Numbered from the stretch's first letter, positions 1 to 10,881 are shown. The stretch: DNA of 64,000 nt from Vibrio crassostreae (GCF_024347415.1 NZ_AP025476.1:682001-746000); one strand, 5' to 3'. Made by a program: numbers and translations. The notes: generated from the sequence alone by a model not told the origin.

Positions 1-797
1 TTGAATGTAAGTTCTGTTCTACAGCTCAACAAGGCTTTAACCGTAACCTAAAAGTTTCAGAGATTGTTGGCCAAATCTGGCGTGCATCTCGCGAAATCGG
101 CCTAGAAAAAGAAACCGGTCGTCGTCCAATTACTAACGTTGTAATGATGGGTATGGGCGAGCCTCTATTGAACATGAAGAACCTAATGCCATCATTAGAA
201 ATCATGCTTGATGATCTAGGTTTCGCACTGTCTAAGCGTCGTGTAACCGTATCAACTTCTGGTGTTGTATCTGGCCTTGACCAAATGACAGACAACATCG
301 ATGTAGCATTGGCTATCTCTCTGCATGCGCCAAACGATGCACTACGCAGCCAAATCATGCCGATCAACGATCGTTGGGATATCCAAGACTTCCTAGCATC
401 TGTTCGTCGTTACATTGCCTCTTCAAATGCTAACCGCGGTAAAGTAACGGTTGAGTACGTGTTATTGGATCATGTGAATGATGATATGGACCACGCACGT
501 GAACTTGCAGAGCTAATGAAAGAGACGCCTTGTAAGATCAACCTGATTCCATTCAACCCTTACCCGGGTTCGCCTTATAAGAAGCCAAGTAACTCTCGAA
601 TTGATCGCTTCCAAAAAACGCTGATGGAATACAACTACACAGTAACGGTTCGTAAAACGCGTGGTGATGATATTGATGCCGCGTGTGGTCAATTAGTCGG
701 TGATGTTATTGACAGAACCAAGCGTACTAAAATGCTTAAAGCAGCTTCTGAAGCGAACTTGATTGCAGGTGGTGTGATTGAAGTAAAAGCGGTATAA
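1..797 (+). CDS. rlmN: RlmN, dual-specificity 23S rRNA/tRNA adenine-C2 methyltransferase (5' end missing)
   Basis: A radical-SAM enzyme that methylates C2 of A2503 in 23S rRNA and of A37 in some tRNAs. The reading frame is open from base 3 at the window edge, so the N-terminal part, including the first cysteine of the CxxxCxxC cluster, lies outside. The other two cluster cysteines are visible (CKFC at the very start), followed by the family-typical [10 protein letters not shown] stretch, MGMGEPLLN and, near the C-terminus, [10 protein letters not shown], which carries the cysteine that becomes transiently methylated. It is followed by a strong terminator and leads the conserved rlmN-rodZ-ispG-hisS order. 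Identity is certain; only the 5' end is missing. Confidence 0.97.
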   Translation, partial: ECKFCSTAQQGFNRNLKVSEIVGQIWRASREIGLEKETGRRPITNVVMMGMGEPLLNMKNLMPSLEIMLDDLGFALSKRRVTVSTSGVVSGLDQMTDNIDVALAISLHAPNDALRSQIMPINDRWDIQDFLASVRRYIASSNANRGKVTVEYVLLDHVNDDMDHARELAELMKETPCKINLIPFNPYPGSPYKKPSNSRIDRFQKTLMEYNYTVTVRKTRGDDIDAACGQLVGDVIDRTKRTKMLKAASEANLIAGGVIEVKAV

Positions 798-816
798 AAC
801 GCGATTAGAACCTAAA

Positions 817-850
817 CAAGCCAGAAGTCTTACTTCTGGCTTGTTGCTTT
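817..850 (+). terminator. Intrinsic terminator after rlmN
   Basis: A perfect inverted repeat, AAGCCAGAAGT / ACTTCTGGCTT with a 3-base loop, is followed by a T-rich stretch. It lies about 20 bp after the rlmN stop codon. Confidence 0.85.
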
Positions 851-1238
851 TCTGGGGGGACAGTTTTTGATTTTTTGGACTTCTTGCCCACGCTTTCTTA
901 CATTTTTCGTCAAATTTTGGACAAAACCATGAGCTGACGGTAAATTTTGTTTAAAGTGTTTTTGCCTTGTAATGGCATTAGCTTATGATTAACTAATCTT
1001 AAATTAATTTAAGTGCTCGCTTGCTACTGATCGCCAATATGTCTATTTAGGTTGGCTACTTGATAAACTAGCTTCCTGAGAAGGTCATCCATGACAAATG
1101 AATGATGTTCGCCTTTAAAGGTTGATGATTCAGATAGCAGGAAAAATTCCACATAACGTGGGTTGTTAGATTGAGCTTAAACGACAATAAAAAAACGCTC
1201 TCCTCAACTTGCGATAATACTTTAGAAGTTCACTCTCT
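851..1238. other. Intergenic region before rodZ
   Basis: No credible gene is seen on either strand. In some gammaproteobacteria a pilus-biogenesis gene (pilF/pilW) occupies this spot; no open frame resembling it is present. A GATAAT hexamer at 1213-1218 could be a -10 box giving rodZ a very short leader, but no good -35 was found. Confidence 0.4.
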
Positions 1239-2195
1239 ATGAACACAGAACAAGATACACAAACGCAAGAACCGATCGCTCCAGCTTTGGAAGCGGGAAC
1301 GCTGCTTAAGAACAAACGAGAAGCTCTTGGTTTAACGCAAAAGCAGATTTCTGATCGCTTAAAACTTCGCGTTACGCTGATTCAGCAAATTGAAGAAAAC
1401 CAATTCGAGTCAGATCAAGTGGCGACGTTTATGCGTGGCTACATTCGTTCATACGCGAAATACGTCAATCTTGACGAAAAAGTCGTATTGAGTGCGCTGC
1501 ATCATGCTGGTGATGCTCAGCATCAAGAGCAAGAAATGCTGAGCTTTTCTCGTAAGACCAAAACCGAGAAGCACAACAGCCGTATTATGATCCTTACTTG
1601 GAGCATTTTTGCGGTAATTGCGGGTATCTCTTCACTGTGGTGGTGGCAGAACCAACAGCAAGACACCCTATCTCAATCTTTAGCGAATACTGCAAGTTCA
1701 GAAGAGCTAGCGGTAGAAGAATCACTTGCCCCTGAATTCACCTCTTTAGAAGTGATTGAAGCTGAACAAAACGAAGCAGGTGCTGCTGTTGCTGAAAGTA
1801 CAGATGACCTTGTTGCTATAAGCGATACGGAAGATACTTCAGATGCAGTTATTCTAGCTGACGAAACTGCGGCACAACAAGCAACAGAGACAGAACCCGC
1901 TACTGAAGTTGCTGCTAAGGCAGAAGCTGTAGAAGCAAGTGCTACTCCTGAAGTTGTGGCTAACGAGCTAGCGATGCAGTTCTCTGCTGATTGTTGGATC
2001 CAAGTAAAAGATGCAACCGGTAAAACCCTGTCGACTGGCATCAAAAAAGCAGGTCAGTCATTAAATCTATCAGGAACTGCGCCATATAAAGTGATTCTAG
2101 GTGCGCCAGAGGGCGTATCAATGACATTTGCAAGTGAACCTGTCGACCTTTCTGGGTATACTTCAGGCAAAGTAGCTAGAATAACCTTACCTTAG
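1239..2195 (+). CDS. rodZ: RodZ, cytoskeletal adaptor for MreB / cell-shape protein
   Basis: Bitopic membrane protein that links MreB filaments to the elongasome. The N-terminal cytoplasmic part (about residues 18-90) is an Xre-type helix-turn-helix ([20 protein letters not shown]). One transmembrane helix follows near residues 115-136 and ends in WWW. A low-complexity Ala/Glu/Thr-rich periplasmic linker then leads to a C-terminal DUF4115 domain (from about residue 245). Length (318 aa) is usual. The stop lies 7 bp before ispG, so the two are probably cotranscribed, as in E. coli. Confidence 0.93.
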   Translation: MNTEQDTQTQEPIAPALEAGTLLKNKREALGLTQKQISDRLKLRVTLIQQIEENQFESDQVATFMRGYIRSYAKYVNLDEKVVLSALHHAGDAQHQEQEMLSFSRKTKTEKHNSRIMILTWSIFAVIAGISSLWWWQNQQQDTLSQSLANTASSEELAVEESLAPEFTSLEVIEAEQNEAGAAVAESTDDLVAISDTEDTSDAVILADETAAQQATETEPATEVAAKAEAVEASATPEVVANELAMQFSADCWIQVKDATGKTLSTGIKKAGQSLNLSGTAPYKVILGAPEGVSMTFASEPVDLSGYTSGKVARITLP

Positions 2196-2202
2196 AGTTA
2201 AT

Positions 2203-3324
2203 ATGCAACACGAATCTCCTATTATTCGTCGCAAATCAACCCGTATTTATGTGGGTGATGTGCCGATCGGTGATGGTGCACCAATTGCTGTGCAATCCAT
2301 GACCAACACAAGAACAACAGATGTAGCCGCGACCGTTGCTCAAATTCGAGCTTTGGAAAAAGTTGGCGCAGATATCGTTCGCGTATCTGTACCGACTATG
2401 GATGCCGCTGAAGCTTTTAAGCTAATCAAACAGCAGGTCTCTGTTCCTTTGGTTGCTGATATTCACTTCGACTACCGTATTGCTCTTAAAGTGGCAGAGT
2501 ACGGCGTTGACTGTCTGCGTATCAACCCAGGTAACATCGGTAACGAAAGCCGTATCCGCTCAGTTGTTGATTGCGCACGTGATATGAATATTCCGATTCG
2601 TATTGGTGTTAACGGCGGTTCTCTTGAGAAAGAGATCCAAGAGAAATACACAGAGCCTACAGCAGAAGCGCTTGTTGAATCAGCAATGCGTCACGTAGAT
2701 ATCCTCGACCGCCTGAACTTTGATCAATTCAAAGTCAGCGTGAAGGCGTCTGATGTATTCCTAGCTGTTGGTTCTTACCGTTTGCTGGCTAAGCAGATTG
2801 ACCAACCTCTTCACCTTGGTATTACCGAAGCGGGTGGGGCACGTGCTGGCTCTGTGAAGTCCGCGGTAGGTTTAGGTATGCTTCTTTCTGAAGGTATCGG
2901 CGATACGCTGCGTATCTCGCTAGCGGCTGATCCTGTTGAAGAGATCAAAGTCGGCTTTGATATTCTTAAATCTTTGCGTATTCGCTCGCGTGGCATCAAC
3001 TTCATTGCGTGCCCAAGCTGTTCTCGTCAAGAGTTCGATGTTATTAACACTGTTAATGCCCTTGAAGAGCGCCTAGAAGACGTGATCACTCCAATGGATG
3101 TGTCAATCATCGGTTGTGTGGTTAACGGCCCTGGTGAAGCTGAAGTGTCTCACTTAGGTCTAGCGGGTAGTGCACGTAAGAGTGCCTTCTACGAAGACGG
3201 TAAGCGCCAGAAAGAGCGCTTCGACAACGATGATCTTGTCGACAAACTTGAAGCAAAGATTCGTGCAAAAGCGTCAGTGCTTGATCAAGCAAATCGCATT
3301 GATGTAGAAAACTTAGAAGATTAA
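2203..3324 (+). CDS. ispG: IspG, 4-hydroxy-3-methylbut-2-enyl diphosphate synthase (GcpE)
   Basis: The penultimate enzyme of the MEP isoprenoid pathway. It converts MEcPP to HMBPP using a [4Fe-4S] cluster and flavodoxin/ferredoxin electrons. The N-terminal TIM barrel begins [17 protein letters not shown]. The cluster ligands are visible as CPSCSR (about residue 269) and [10 protein letters not shown] (about residue 306). The 373 aa length matches the short bacterial form. It sits 7 bp after rodZ and 70 bp before hisS, a conserved order. Confidence 0.97.
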   Translation: MQHESPIIRRKSTRIYVGDVPIGDGAPIAVQSMTNTRTTDVAATVAQIRALEKVGADIVRVSVPTMDAAEAFKLIKQQVSVPLVADIHFDYRIALKVAEYGVDCLRINPGNIGNESRIRSVVDCARDMNIPIRIGVNGGSLEKEIQEKYTEPTAEALVESAMRHVDILDRLNFDQFKVSVKASDVFLAVGSYRLLAKQIDQPLHLGITEAGGARAGSVKSAVGLGMLLSEGIGDTLRISLAADPVEEIKVGFDILKSLRIRSRGINFIACPSCSRQEFDVINTVNALEERLEDVITPMDVSIIGCVVNGPGEAEVSHLGLAGSARKSAFYEDGKRQKERFDNDDLVDKLEAKIRAKASVLDQANRIDVENLED

Positions 3325-3394
3325 TACAACGCGATGGGGTGTGATTGTCTATTCGCACTAACACCTGGTCGTGAGAAATTACGGAATAAATACT

Positions 3395-4663
3395 GTGGCT
3401 AAAAATATCCAAGCAATTCGAGGCATGAACGACTGCCTTCCAACTCAATCACCACTGTGGCAGAAAGTAGAAAGCGCAGTTAAAAACGTGGTGAGCGCAT
3501 ACGGTTACAACGAAGTACGTATGCCTATCGTTGAAGAAACAAACCTATTTAGCCGTGCAGTTGGTGAAGAGACAGATGTTGTTTCTAAAGAAATGTACAC
3601 TTTTGATGACCGCAATGGCGATAGCCTAACGCTGCGTCCAGAAGGCACAGCAGGTTGTGTACGTTCATGTATTCAAAATAGCCTTATCAACCGTGATGAA
3701 CAGCGCCTATGGTACATGGGTCCAATGTTCCGTCACGAGCGTCCTCAAAAAGGTCGTTACCGTCAATTCCACCAATGTGGTGTTGAGGTGTTTGGCCTAG
3801 ACGGTCCAGACGTTGACGCAGAACTTATCATGATGACTGCACGTCTATGGCGTGAGCTAGGTATCGATAAGCACGTTCGCCTAGAGCTGAACTCAATCGG
3901 TTCTCAAGAAGATCGCGTAAGCTACCGCACTGCGTTAGTGGCTTTCCTAGAGCAACACATTGATGTGCTAGATGAAGACTGCAAACGTCGTATGCACACT
4001 AACCCTCTACGTGTACTTGATACTAAGAACCCTGATGTTCAAGCTATCTTAGGTGACGCACCTCGACTATCTGAATATTTAGGTGAAGAATCGAAGCAAC
4101 ATTTTGCTGGTTTGTGTGAACTTCTTGACGCTGTTGGTATCGAATACCAAGTTAATGAGCGTCTAGTGCGTGGCCTAGATTACTACAACCGCACTGTATT
4201 TGAGTGGATCACTGACAGCCTTGGTGCTCAAGGTACTGTATGTGGCGGCGGCCGTTACGATGGTCTTGTTGAGCAACTAGGCGGCAAAGCAACCAATGCA
4301 GTTGGCTTCGCAATGGGTCTAGAGCGTCTGGTTCTTATGATGGAAACGCTAGAGCTAACAGAAGTTCGCCGTAGCGTTGATGTTTACGTAGTTGCTGCTG
4401 GCGAAGGTACTATGATCGCGGGCATGCAGTTAGCGAATCAATTACGCGACACCGTTGAAGGCGTGCGTGTAATGAACCACTTCGGTGGTGGTAACTTCAA
4501 GAAGCAATTCAAACGTGCTGACAAAGTAGGTGCTGTTGTGGCGCTGGTACTTGGTGAGAACGAAGTTGCTGACAATACAGTTGTGCTAAAAGATCTGGTT
4601 GGCGGCGAGCAAGAAACCGTGTCTCAAACGGAAGTTGCAGAGAAAGTTGCTGCGCTAATCTAA
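3395..4663 (+). CDS. hisS: Histidyl-tRNA synthetase
   Basis: Class II aminoacyl-tRNA synthetase that charges tRNA-His. The GTG at 3395 was chosen as start because translation then begins (M)[12 protein letters not shown], matching the conserved start of the family (422 aa); an in-frame GTG at 3371 would add eight unconserved residues. Motif 2 ([16 protein letters not shown]), the histidine-specific [15 protein letters not shown] and the motif 3 region GFAMGLERL are intact, and the C-terminal anticodon-binding domain is complete. Confidence 0.96.
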   Translation: MAKNIQAIRGMNDCLPTQSPLWQKVESAVKNVVSAYGYNEVRMPIVEETNLFSRAVGEETDVVSKEMYTFDDRNGDSLTLRPEGTAGCVRSCIQNSLINRDEQRLWYMGPMFRHERPQKGRYRQFHQCGVEVFGLDGPDVDAELIMMTARLWRELGIDKHVRLELNSIGSQEDRVSYRTALVAFLEQHIDVLDEDCKRRMHTNPLRVLDTKNPDVQAILGDAPRLSEYLGEESKQHFAGLCELLDAVGIEYQVNERLVRGLDYYNRTVFEWITDSLGAQGTVCGGGRYDGLVEQLGGKATNAVGFAMGLERLVLMMETLELTEVRRSVDVYVVAAGEGTMIAGMQLANQLRDTVEGVRVMNHFGGGNFKKQFKRADKVGAVVALVLGENEVADNTVVLKDLVGGEQETVSQTEVAEKVAALI

Positions 4664-4696
4664 TTAGCCATTGAGCAAACGCTCATAATGAATACT

Positions 4697-4719
4697 AACG
4701 TCAGCACTATGCTGGCGTT
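4697..4719 (+). promoter_or_regulatory. Hairpin between hisS and yfgM
   Basis: The inverted repeat AACGTCAGCA / TGCTGGCGTT (one G-T pair) has a 3-base loop and no T-run. It is more likely an mRNA processing or stability element within the hisS-yfgM-bamB transcript than a full terminator. Confidence 0.45.
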
Positions 4720-4742
4720 TAAAGAATTAAAGAGGACAGGAA

Positions 4743-5357
4743 GTGGAACTTTACGATAGCGAAGAGCAACAAGTTGAAGCCATTAAAGATTGGTGGAAAG
4801 AGAACGGTAAAGCCGTAATCTTTGGTGCGGTTATTGGTTTAGGTGGTCTATTTGGCTGGCGTTATTACCAAGATTCAGTCGTTGAAGCGCGTGAAGCAGC
4901 TTCAGAAAGCTACACCTCTGTAATTTCAGCTCTTGATACTAAGGGCGTTGATGCTCAATCTGATATTCAAGCTTTTATCGACGCAAACAAAGACGCTGAG
5001 TACTCAGTACTTGCAGCTATGCAATTAGCAAAAGTACAAGTGCAAGCGGGTGAGCTAGCAGCAGCACTTGAACAGCTAGAGTGGGCAAAATCGGCAACTA
5101 AGGACGCGGCACTTGCGCCACTACTTACTTACCGTGTTGCACGCATTAAAGCTGAGCAAGGTGAATTTGACGCAGCATTGACTGATCTTGCTGCTATGAC
5201 TGATGAATCTTGGAAAGGCCGTGTTGCTGAACTGCGTGGTGATATCTCACTTCGTAAAGGCGACACTGACGCAGCATACAGTGCTTACACAGAAGCACAG
5301 CAAGCTGTTGATGCTAGCCAAACGCTTCAAATCAAACTTGACGACCTAGCTAAATAA
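4743..5357 (+). CDS. yfgM: YfgM, ancillary SecYEG translocon protein / periplasmic chaperone-network factor
   Basis: Inner-membrane protein with one N-terminal transmembrane helix (AVIFGAVIGLGGLFGWRYY, about residues 24-42) and a TPR-like Ala-rich periplasmic domain. In E. coli it associates with PpiD and SecYEG and helps hand substrates to periplasmic chaperones. The start is GTG at 4743, preceded by an AGAGGACAGGA ribosome-binding region. At 204 aa it has the family's length. It sits directly upstream of bamB, with 10 bp between them. Confidence 0.9.
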   Translation: MELYDSEEQQVEAIKDWWKENGKAVIFGAVIGLGGLFGWRYYQDSVVEAREAASESYTSVISALDTKGVDAQSDIQAFIDANKDAEYSVLAAMQLAKVQVQAGELAAALEQLEWAKSATKDAALAPLLTYRVARIKAEQGEFDAALTDLAAMTDESWKGRVAELRGDISLRKGDTDAAYSAYTEAQQAVDASQTLQIKLDDLAK

Positions 5358-5367
5358 GGCGCTTTGA

Positions 5368-6528
5368 ATGAAGAAGATGTTTCCAAAAGCGGCGTTGTGT
5401 GCGATTGCTCTTGGCCTACTAGCTGGCTGTGCGGGTGAAGAAGACACCGTAATCATGGCTCCAGTACCAACGGTAAACAGCGAGTTCACTCCTAGTCAGG
5501 AATGGTCTACGTCGGTTGGTGATGGTGTTGGTCACTACTTTTCAAAACTAACGCCAGAATTGGCTTACGACAAAGTGTTTGTTGCAAGCCGTGAAGGTAT
5601 GGTTAAAGCGCTTGATCCTGATACAGGTAAAGAGCTGTGGAAAGTCGATCTTGAGAAAGACGTACTGGCTCGTTTATCGGGTGGCTTAACGGCGGCTTAC
5701 GGTAAAGTATTTGTTGGTTCTGAAAATGGCGAAGTGATCGCATTGGAAGAATCGACCGGTGAAGAGCTGTGGCGTGTATCAGTGAATGGCGAGGTGCTTG
5801 CATCCCCAGCAACTGATAGCAACATGGTCATTGTTCATACCAGTCGCGGTATGTTGATCGCGTTAGATCAAGCCAGTGGCGAACAAAAATGGACCATCAG
5901 TACTGAAGTACCAAGCCTAACACTCCGAGGTGATAGCTCACCGGTTGCGGTTTCTGGTGGTGTATTCTGGGGTACAGCAAATGGTCGTCTAGCTGCGGCT
6001 ATCGTTGACCGTGGTCAGCTTATTTGGCAACAGCCAGTAGGTACGCCAAAAGGCGCAACGGAAATCGATCGCTTGGTTGATGTTGATGCATCTCCAATTG
6101 TTCTCGGTGGCACCTTGTATACCGTAGGTATTAATGGTCAGCTGATTGCAATTGACCTTCGTTCTGGTAAGCCAATTTGGAAGCGTAACTACTCGTCAGC
6201 GATTGATTTAGCAAGTGATGGCAGCCGTTTGTTCGTTGTTACCGACAAAGACCATGTGGTTGCGGTTGATGCTCGTAGTGGTACTGAACTGTGGAGCACT
6301 CCATTGTTAGAAAACCGCTTACTGACAGCACCTGCTATTATTAATGGTTATGTAGTCGTGGGTGACACAGAAGGTTACCTGCACTGGTTAGATCGTTCAT
6401 CGGGTGAGTTTGTTGCTCAACAGCTTGTCGATGATAGCGGCTTTGCGGTTGCACCAATTGAACTGCCTGAAGGCTACTTAGTGACGACTCGCAATGGCGA
6501 TGTAAAGAAACTAACGATTAGCCAATAA
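5368..6528 (+). CDS. bamB: BamB, outer-membrane protein assembly lipoprotein
   Basis: Lipoprotein subunit of the BAM complex, which inserts beta-barrel proteins into the outer membrane. The signal peptide ends in the lipobox LLAGC (lipidated Cys at about residue 21). The rest is an eight-bladed PQQ/WD-like beta-propeller with repeated blade motifs such as DPDTGKELWKVDL, EESTGEELWRVSV, DQASGEQKWTI and DARSGTELWSTPL. The 386 aa length is normal. It lies in the hisS-yfgM-bamB-der cluster and is followed by a terminator. Confidence 0.96.
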   Translation: MKKMFPKAALCAIALGLLAGCAGEEDTVIMAPVPTVNSEFTPSQEWSTSVGDGVGHYFSKLTPELAYDKVFVASREGMVKALDPDTGKELWKVDLEKDVLARLSGGLTAAYGKVFVGSENGEVIALEESTGEELWRVSVNGEVLASPATDSNMVIVHTSRGMLIALDQASGEQKWTISTEVPSLTLRGDSSPVAVSGGVFWGTANGRLAAAIVDRGQLIWQQPVGTPKGATEIDRLVDVDASPIVLGGTLYTVGINGQLIAIDLRSGKPIWKRNYSSAIDLASDGSRLFVVTDKDHVVAVDARSGTELWSTPLLENRLLTAPAIINGYVVVGDTEGYLHWLDRSSGEFVAQQLVDDSGFAVAPIELPEGYLVTTRNGDVKKLTISQ

Positions 6529-6550
6529 AAGCGTGATATAATTCACAGTC

Positions 6551-6585
6551 GGCTCCTGGTTGGTAACAGCCAGGAGCCGTTTTGT
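6551..6585 (+). terminator. Intrinsic terminator after bamB
   Basis: The stem GGCTCCTGG / CCAGGAGCC with a 10-base loop is followed by GTTTTGTTGTT. It separates bamB from der. Confidence 0.85.
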
Positions 6586-6686
6586 TGTTAAAAATTAATA
6601 AACCGTGTGGTTATAGGTAAGAGTTTAAACTTGCGAACAAGTGCTTACCTATAACTACATTTAGAGAAGAAATTGTAGAGGTTGTT

Positions 6687-8168
6687 ATGGTACCTGTTGT
6701 TGCTCTAGTAGGGCGTCCGAACGTAGGTAAATCTACGTTATTTAACCGATTGACTCGAACTCGTGATGCATTGGTTGCGGATTTCCCTGGCTTAACGCGT
6801 GACCGTAAATACGGCCATGCTCATTTTAGCGAGCATGACTTTATTGTTATTGACACTGGCGGTATCGACGGTACTGAAGAAGGTGTTGAAACTAAAATGG
6901 CTGAACAGTCGCTAGCAGCGATTGATGAAGCTGATGTTGTTCTATTTATGGTAGATGGCCGTGCTGGTCTAACACCATCTGATGTAGCGATTGCTAAGCA
7001 CCTACGTCAACTAGAAAAGCCTTCAATGCTAGTAGTAAACAAGGTTGATGGTATCGACCCTGATGCTGCAAGTGCTGACTTCTGGCAACTAGGTGTAGAA
7101 GACATGTACCAAATCGCTGCGGCGCACGGTCGTGGCGTTACTGCACTGATTGACCTTGCTCTTAACCCGTTCGCAGAAGCGCTAAAAGCGGAAAATGGCG
7201 AAGTAAGCGATCTAACTGAGTTTGAAGACGAAGAAGAAGAGCAGGTTGAATTTACAGAAGAAGAAGCTGAAGAAGAATTCAAGCGTCTTCAAGATCAACC
7301 AATCAAGCTAGCAATCATTGGCCGTCCTAACGTAGGTAAATCAACACTAACTAACCGTATTCTTGGTGAAGAACGTGTGGTTGTTTACGATATGCCAGGC
7401 ACAACTCGTGACTCTATCTATATCCCAATGCAACGTGATGAGCGTGAATACGTTCTAATCGATACTGCGGGTGTTCGTCGTCGTAAAAACATCAACGAAA
7501 CGGTAGAGAAGTTCTCAGTAGTTAAAACACTGAAAGCGATTGAAGATGCCAACGTTGTATTGCTGCTTATCGATGCTCGCGAAAACATCTCTGATCAAGA
7601 TCTAAGCTTGTTAGGCTTTGCGTTGAACGCGGGTCGTTCAATCGTGATTGCGGTAAACAAGTGGGATGGCCTAGATAACGACGTGAAAGAACGCGTTAAG
7701 AAAGAGCTAGACCGTCGCTTAGGTTTCGTTGATTTCGCACGTATTCACTTTATCTCTGCACTTCACGGTACTGGTGTTGGTCACTTGTTTGAGTCTGTAC
7801 AAGAAGCTTACAAGTCAGCGACGACTCGTGTTGGTACTTCTGTGCTAACTCGTATCATGAAGATGGCGACTGATGATCACCAACCGCCTATGGTTCGTGG
7901 CCGTCGTGTGAAACTGAAATACGCGCACGCTGGTGGCTACAACCCACCGATTATCGTTATCCACGGTAACCAAGTTCGTAATTTGCCAGATTCATACAAA
8001 CGATTCTTGATGAACTACTACCGTCGTTCACTAGAAATTATGGGTACACCTATTCGCATTCAGTTCCAGAACAGCGAGAACCCATTTGAAGCTAAGACAA
8101 ACAAGCTGACAATTTCTCAAGAACGCAAACGTAAACGTATGATGAGCATGGTTAAAGGTCGTAAGTAA
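6687..8168 (+). CDS. der: Der (EngA), tandem-domain ribosome-biogenesis GTPase
   Basis: Essential GTPase for 50S subunit maturation. Two G domains are evident. The first begins at about residue 8 (GRPNVGKST) with DTGG and NKVD motifs; the second begins at about residue 212 (again GRPNVGKST) with DTAGVRRR and NKWD. The C-terminal KH-like domain (from about residue 380) ends in a basic tail. An acidic stretch ([20 protein letters not shown]) links the G domains, as in other gammaproteobacterial Der. It is 493 aa and complete. Confidence 0.97.
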   Translation: MVPVVALVGRPNVGKSTLFNRLTRTRDALVADFPGLTRDRKYGHAHFSEHDFIVIDTGGIDGTEEGVETKMAEQSLAAIDEADVVLFMVDGRAGLTPSDVAIAKHLRQLEKPSMLVVNKVDGIDPDAASADFWQLGVEDMYQIAAAHGRGVTALIDLALNPFAEALKAENGEVSDLTEFEDEEEEQVEFTEEEAEEEFKRLQDQPIKLAIIGRPNVGKSTLTNRILGEERVVVYDMPGTTRDSIYIPMQRDEREYVLIDTAGVRRRKNINETVEKFSVVKTLKAIEDANVVLLLIDARENISDQDLSLLGFALNAGRSIVIAVNKWDGLDNDVKERVKKELDRRLGFVDFARIHFISALHGTGVGHLFESVQEAYKSATTRVGTSVLTRIMKMATDDHQPPMVRGRRVKLKYAHAGGYNPPIIVIHGNQVRNLPDSYKRFLMNYYRRSLEIMGTPIRIQFQNSENPFEAKTNKLTISQERKRKRMMSMVKGRK

Positions 8169-8186
8169 ACCTTTCCAATAGATTTG

Positions 8187-8215
8187 ATACCCGAGCCTGT
8201 CTCGGGTATTTTTTT
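8187..8215 (+). terminator. Intrinsic terminator after der
   Basis: The inverted repeat ATACCCGAG / CTCGGGTAT is followed by seven T. Confidence 0.88.
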
Positions 8216-8299
8216 AAGCAAAATTCACGTTAAGCCATAACAATACGTTTTTATCATCATGGCTTAACGAATCAGACTAGATTCCAAAAGAAGAACGAT

Positions 8300-9202
8300 A
8301 TGACTACTAGCGATTTGATTACACCTGCGTCAGCAATCACAGCAACCATTACTCAATTTTGTCATCAGGCTTGGCAGCTCAACGCAAAGGCGCTGCATGT
8401 TGAAAGTGACGACAGCAAAACTTACCTGATCACCGAAGTAACACCTTTCCACCCTGTGAGTCATATTTGGCCAGATCACCCTGCAGACCAAGGCTTTGTG
8501 AATGTCGGTGACGTGCAATATCCCGTTGAAGACTGTCTTGTTGGTGCAATAGAACAATCTACTGGCAAGCTTCATATCGCAGCAGATATCCCTGTTAAGC
8601 GTGATACGGAAGGGTGGGCGTTTGTGGTTGTCCACCAGCTACCCGCATCTGCTTCTATGATTAAGGTTAGCGACGAAGTCGTGTTGTCGGTTGATAAAGA
8701 GTATCAAGCCAGTTTGAGCCGTGGTCACAGTGCTGGCCACATCGCTTTTCTAGCCCTGAATAAAGTATTGGCTGAAAGCTACTGGCGTAAAGATGCGGAC
8801 AGAAAAGATCCGCTCGGAAGTTACGACTTTAATAGCTACGCACAAGTGACCAGCTTTGTGACTCCTGAGCTGTGTACTGATAAGTATCGTTTGGGTAAAA
8901 CTCTGAAGAAGCGCGGCTTGAACGTTGCAGACATGCTAGCAAACCTAGATGGCATTGAAGCTGACATCAACCAGATGATTTCAGGTTGGCTCACACCGTC
9001 GACTCCAGTCGCGATGCGACTGGAAGGTGAGGCACTCATTGACTCTCGTTACTGGGAATGGCAACTGGATGCTGAGACGTTGGTGTCGATTCCGTGTGGT
9101 GGTACTCACATAGAGAACACCTCAGAGCTTAATGCATTATCGGTTAAATTAACCCAGCTAGATGACCAACACATTGAAATGCTGACGCATGTAATTCGAT
9201 GA
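8300..9202 (+). CDS. AlaX-like alanyl-tRNA editing hydrolase
   Basis: Stand-alone relative of the AlaRS/ThrRS second additional domain, expected to deacylate mischarged Ser- or Gly-tRNA(Ala) in the cytosol. The zinc-site motifs are visible: HSAGH at residues 143-147 and a CGGTH motif (CxxxH) near residue 265. The 300 aa length is longer than minimal AlaX and close to forms with an extra N-terminal beta-barrel. It stands alone between two terminator-bounded units. The editing function comes from the family; the exact substrate is not deducible here. Confidence 0.8.
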   Translation: MTTSDLITPASAITATITQFCHQAWQLNAKALHVESDDSKTYLITEVTPFHPVSHIWPDHPADQGFVNVGDVQYPVEDCLVGAIEQSTGKLHIAADIPVKRDTEGWAFVVVHQLPASASMIKVSDEVVLSVDKEYQASLSRGHSAGHIAFLALNKVLAESYWRKDADRKDPLGSYDFNSYAQVTSFVTPELCTDKYRLGKTLKKRGLNVADMLANLDGIEADINQMISGWLTPSTPVAMRLEGEALIDSRYWEWQLDAETLVSIPCGGTHIENTSELNALSVKLTQLDDQHIEMLTHVIR

Positions 9203-9491
9203 TTTAGGTTACAGATCGAAATAACTTGTGCTGTTTATTTTGTTTTTGGATGTCATTTTTAATATAAATGACTATTTAAAATTGAAATGCAGCACATGTA
9301 ACTTATGCTTTCGGTGTGTGGTGATATAAATATTCTTTTTGGGGTAGATCGCTGATCAAAATAGATAAAGCGAAAGATCAACCTATGATCTTCGATTGTG
9401 TGTGGTACTAATTTAGTGTGTTATTATTAACCAATAACAAGCTTGCATAAGAACAAGCTGTACCCGATTACACAATTGAAAGCCTTAGTGA

Positions 9492-10493
9492 ATGGAACAA
9501 CAATTTTTATTAGAAGGCCATCGAGCCGTTAATAGTTTGCTGCGGAAGCTTGCTCTTGGGATGGATCGCAAAGATTTAAATCACAAGATTATTCAGCTTA
9601 CCGAGCAGCTTTTTGGGCAGCGTATGGCTTCAATCTTGCTGCTCAACTCAGAATCTAAAACTCTACACCTTGAATATGCCCCTAACCTGCCTGATTTTTA
9701 CAATCAACAGATAGAAGGGGTGGGAATTGGTGCTGGGATTGGTTCCTGTGGTGAGGCCGCTGCGCTTAAGAAAGCAGTGATGGTCTCCAATATAAATGCA
9801 CACCCAAACTGGGCACCTTTCTTAGTGTTAACCAACAAAGCTAACTTGCATGCTTGTTGGTCGGTGCCAATTATCTCATCGCGCGGTAATGTATTAGGTA
9901 CCTTTGCCATTTATAGTCAGTACATCTCTGAACCACATGAATTTGAGCTCGAGATCTTAGAACTACTGGCCTCCCTGTATTCGGTAGCACTAGAAAAGTT
10001 CGAGTTGGAGAATCAGCTTAACTTTTTCGCCAATCGTGATTCTCTTACCCATTGCTTGAATCGTCGTGCACTGTTCAATGAAGCCGAAAAAGTCTTGGCT
10101 AAACGATGTTTTTCAGAAAAGGTAATGGCATGTCTGTTTGTGGATGTCGATAAGTTCAAATCGATAAATGATACCTATGGCCACAGTTTCGGTGACGATG
10201 TGTTGTTGGCGGTTGCAAAAGTCCTTGATGAGGCAACCACAGCATGTGCCAAGATAGGTCGTTATGGTGGTGATGAGTTTGTGGTGTTCTCTTGTTTTGA
10301 TGATCAAGAAAGCGTTGTTAGCTTCTATCACAGCTTAGAAAAAGCACTGCAACAAGCGCTTTATATTAATGATGTGCAGTTTTCAGTGAGTGTCGGGCTT
10401 TCTTGTGAGAAAGATCCTCAAGGATTAGACCAGTTGATTGCACAAGCTGATAAGAACATGTACCAAATCAAGCAAGCTAAATCCCAGCAGTAG
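9492..10493 (+). CDS. GAF-GGDEF diguanylate cyclase
   Basis: Predicted cytosolic enzyme that makes c-di-GMP from two GTP. Residues about 15-165 form a GAF sensor domain (for example VGIGAGIGSCGEAAALKKAV). Residues about 175-330 form a GGDEF domain with the intact active-site loop GRYGGDEFVVFS and the upstream FVDVDKFKSIND motif. No RxxD inhibitory site occurs upstream of GGDEF, so product feedback of the usual type looks absent. There is no transmembrane segment. The GAF ligand is unknown. Confidence 0.9.
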   Translation: MEQQFLLEGHRAVNSLLRKLALGMDRKDLNHKIIQLTEQLFGQRMASILLLNSESKTLHLEYAPNLPDFYNQQIEGVGIGAGIGSCGEAAALKKAVMVSNINAHPNWAPFLVLTNKANLHACWSVPIISSRGNVLGTFAIYSQYISEPHEFELEILELLASLYSVALEKFELENQLNFFANRDSLTHCLNRRALFNEAEKVLAKRCFSEKVMACLFVDVDKFKSINDTYGHSFGDDVLLAVAKVLDEATTACAKIGRYGGDEFVVFSCFDDQESVVSFYHSLEKALQQALYINDVQFSVSVGLSCEKDPQGLDQLIAQADKNMYQIKQAKSQQ

Positions 10494-10529
10494 TAGATTG
10501 TAAACAGAGTAGTGAATTAGGAAATGCTA

Positions 10530-10757
10530 ATGAGTGAAAATATCTGCCCTAAGTGTCAGTCTGAGCTTGGTTGGGATGGTAAATATCATTGTGAAACTTG
10601 TCAGGCTCACTTTACTAAAGTTGGGTTTTGTCCTGAGTGCAGTAGCCAACTTGAGAAGCTTCAAGCCTGTGGTGCCGCGAGCTATTTTTGTAATGGCGAT
10701 TGCAACGAGCTTAAGTCTAAATCGAGAGTAAAATTCGAATTCCAATCTGCGGAATAG
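10530..10757 (+). CDS. yfgJ: YfgJ-like double zinc-ribbon protein
   Basis: Small protein with two zinc-ribbon knuckles: CPKC...CETC at the N-terminus and CPEC...CNGDC further on. The segment LQACGAASYFC closely resembles E. coli YfgJ, which also lies just after der, so synteny supports the call. The ATG at 10530 was chosen over 10524 because it sits 7 bases after TAGGA. The molecular function is unknown; zinc binding is inferred from the cysteines. Confidence 0.8.
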   Translation: MSENICPKCQSELGWDGKYHCETCQAHFTKVGFCPECSSQLEKLQACGAASYFCNGDCNELKSKSRVKFEFQSAE

Positions 10758-10800
10758 TCTTAAGCCCGAGCACTTAAATGACTGTCAGTGATGTTATACC

Positions 10801-10834
10801 AAAGACTCAATACTAAAGTATTGAGTCTTTTTTG
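10801..10834 (+). terminator. Intrinsic terminator after the zinc-ribbon gene
   Basis: A 13-bp perfect stem, AAAGACTCAATAC / GTATTGAGTCTTT with loop TAAA, is followed by a short T-run. It is symmetric enough to work in both directions. Confidence 0.88.
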
Positions 10835-10881
10835 TATCTGATGAATAGGCATGTGTCATCTTGGTTCATTCTTATCGCCAC

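Noticed and set aside
851..1238. Decayed pilF/pilW gene between rlmN and rodZ
   Set aside because: No residual TPR-like coding sequence could be traced; E. coli also has rodZ directly after rlmN.
3371..3394. Upstream GTG start for hisS
   Set aside because: The eight extra residues are not conserved; the GTG at 3395 gives the canonical N-terminus.
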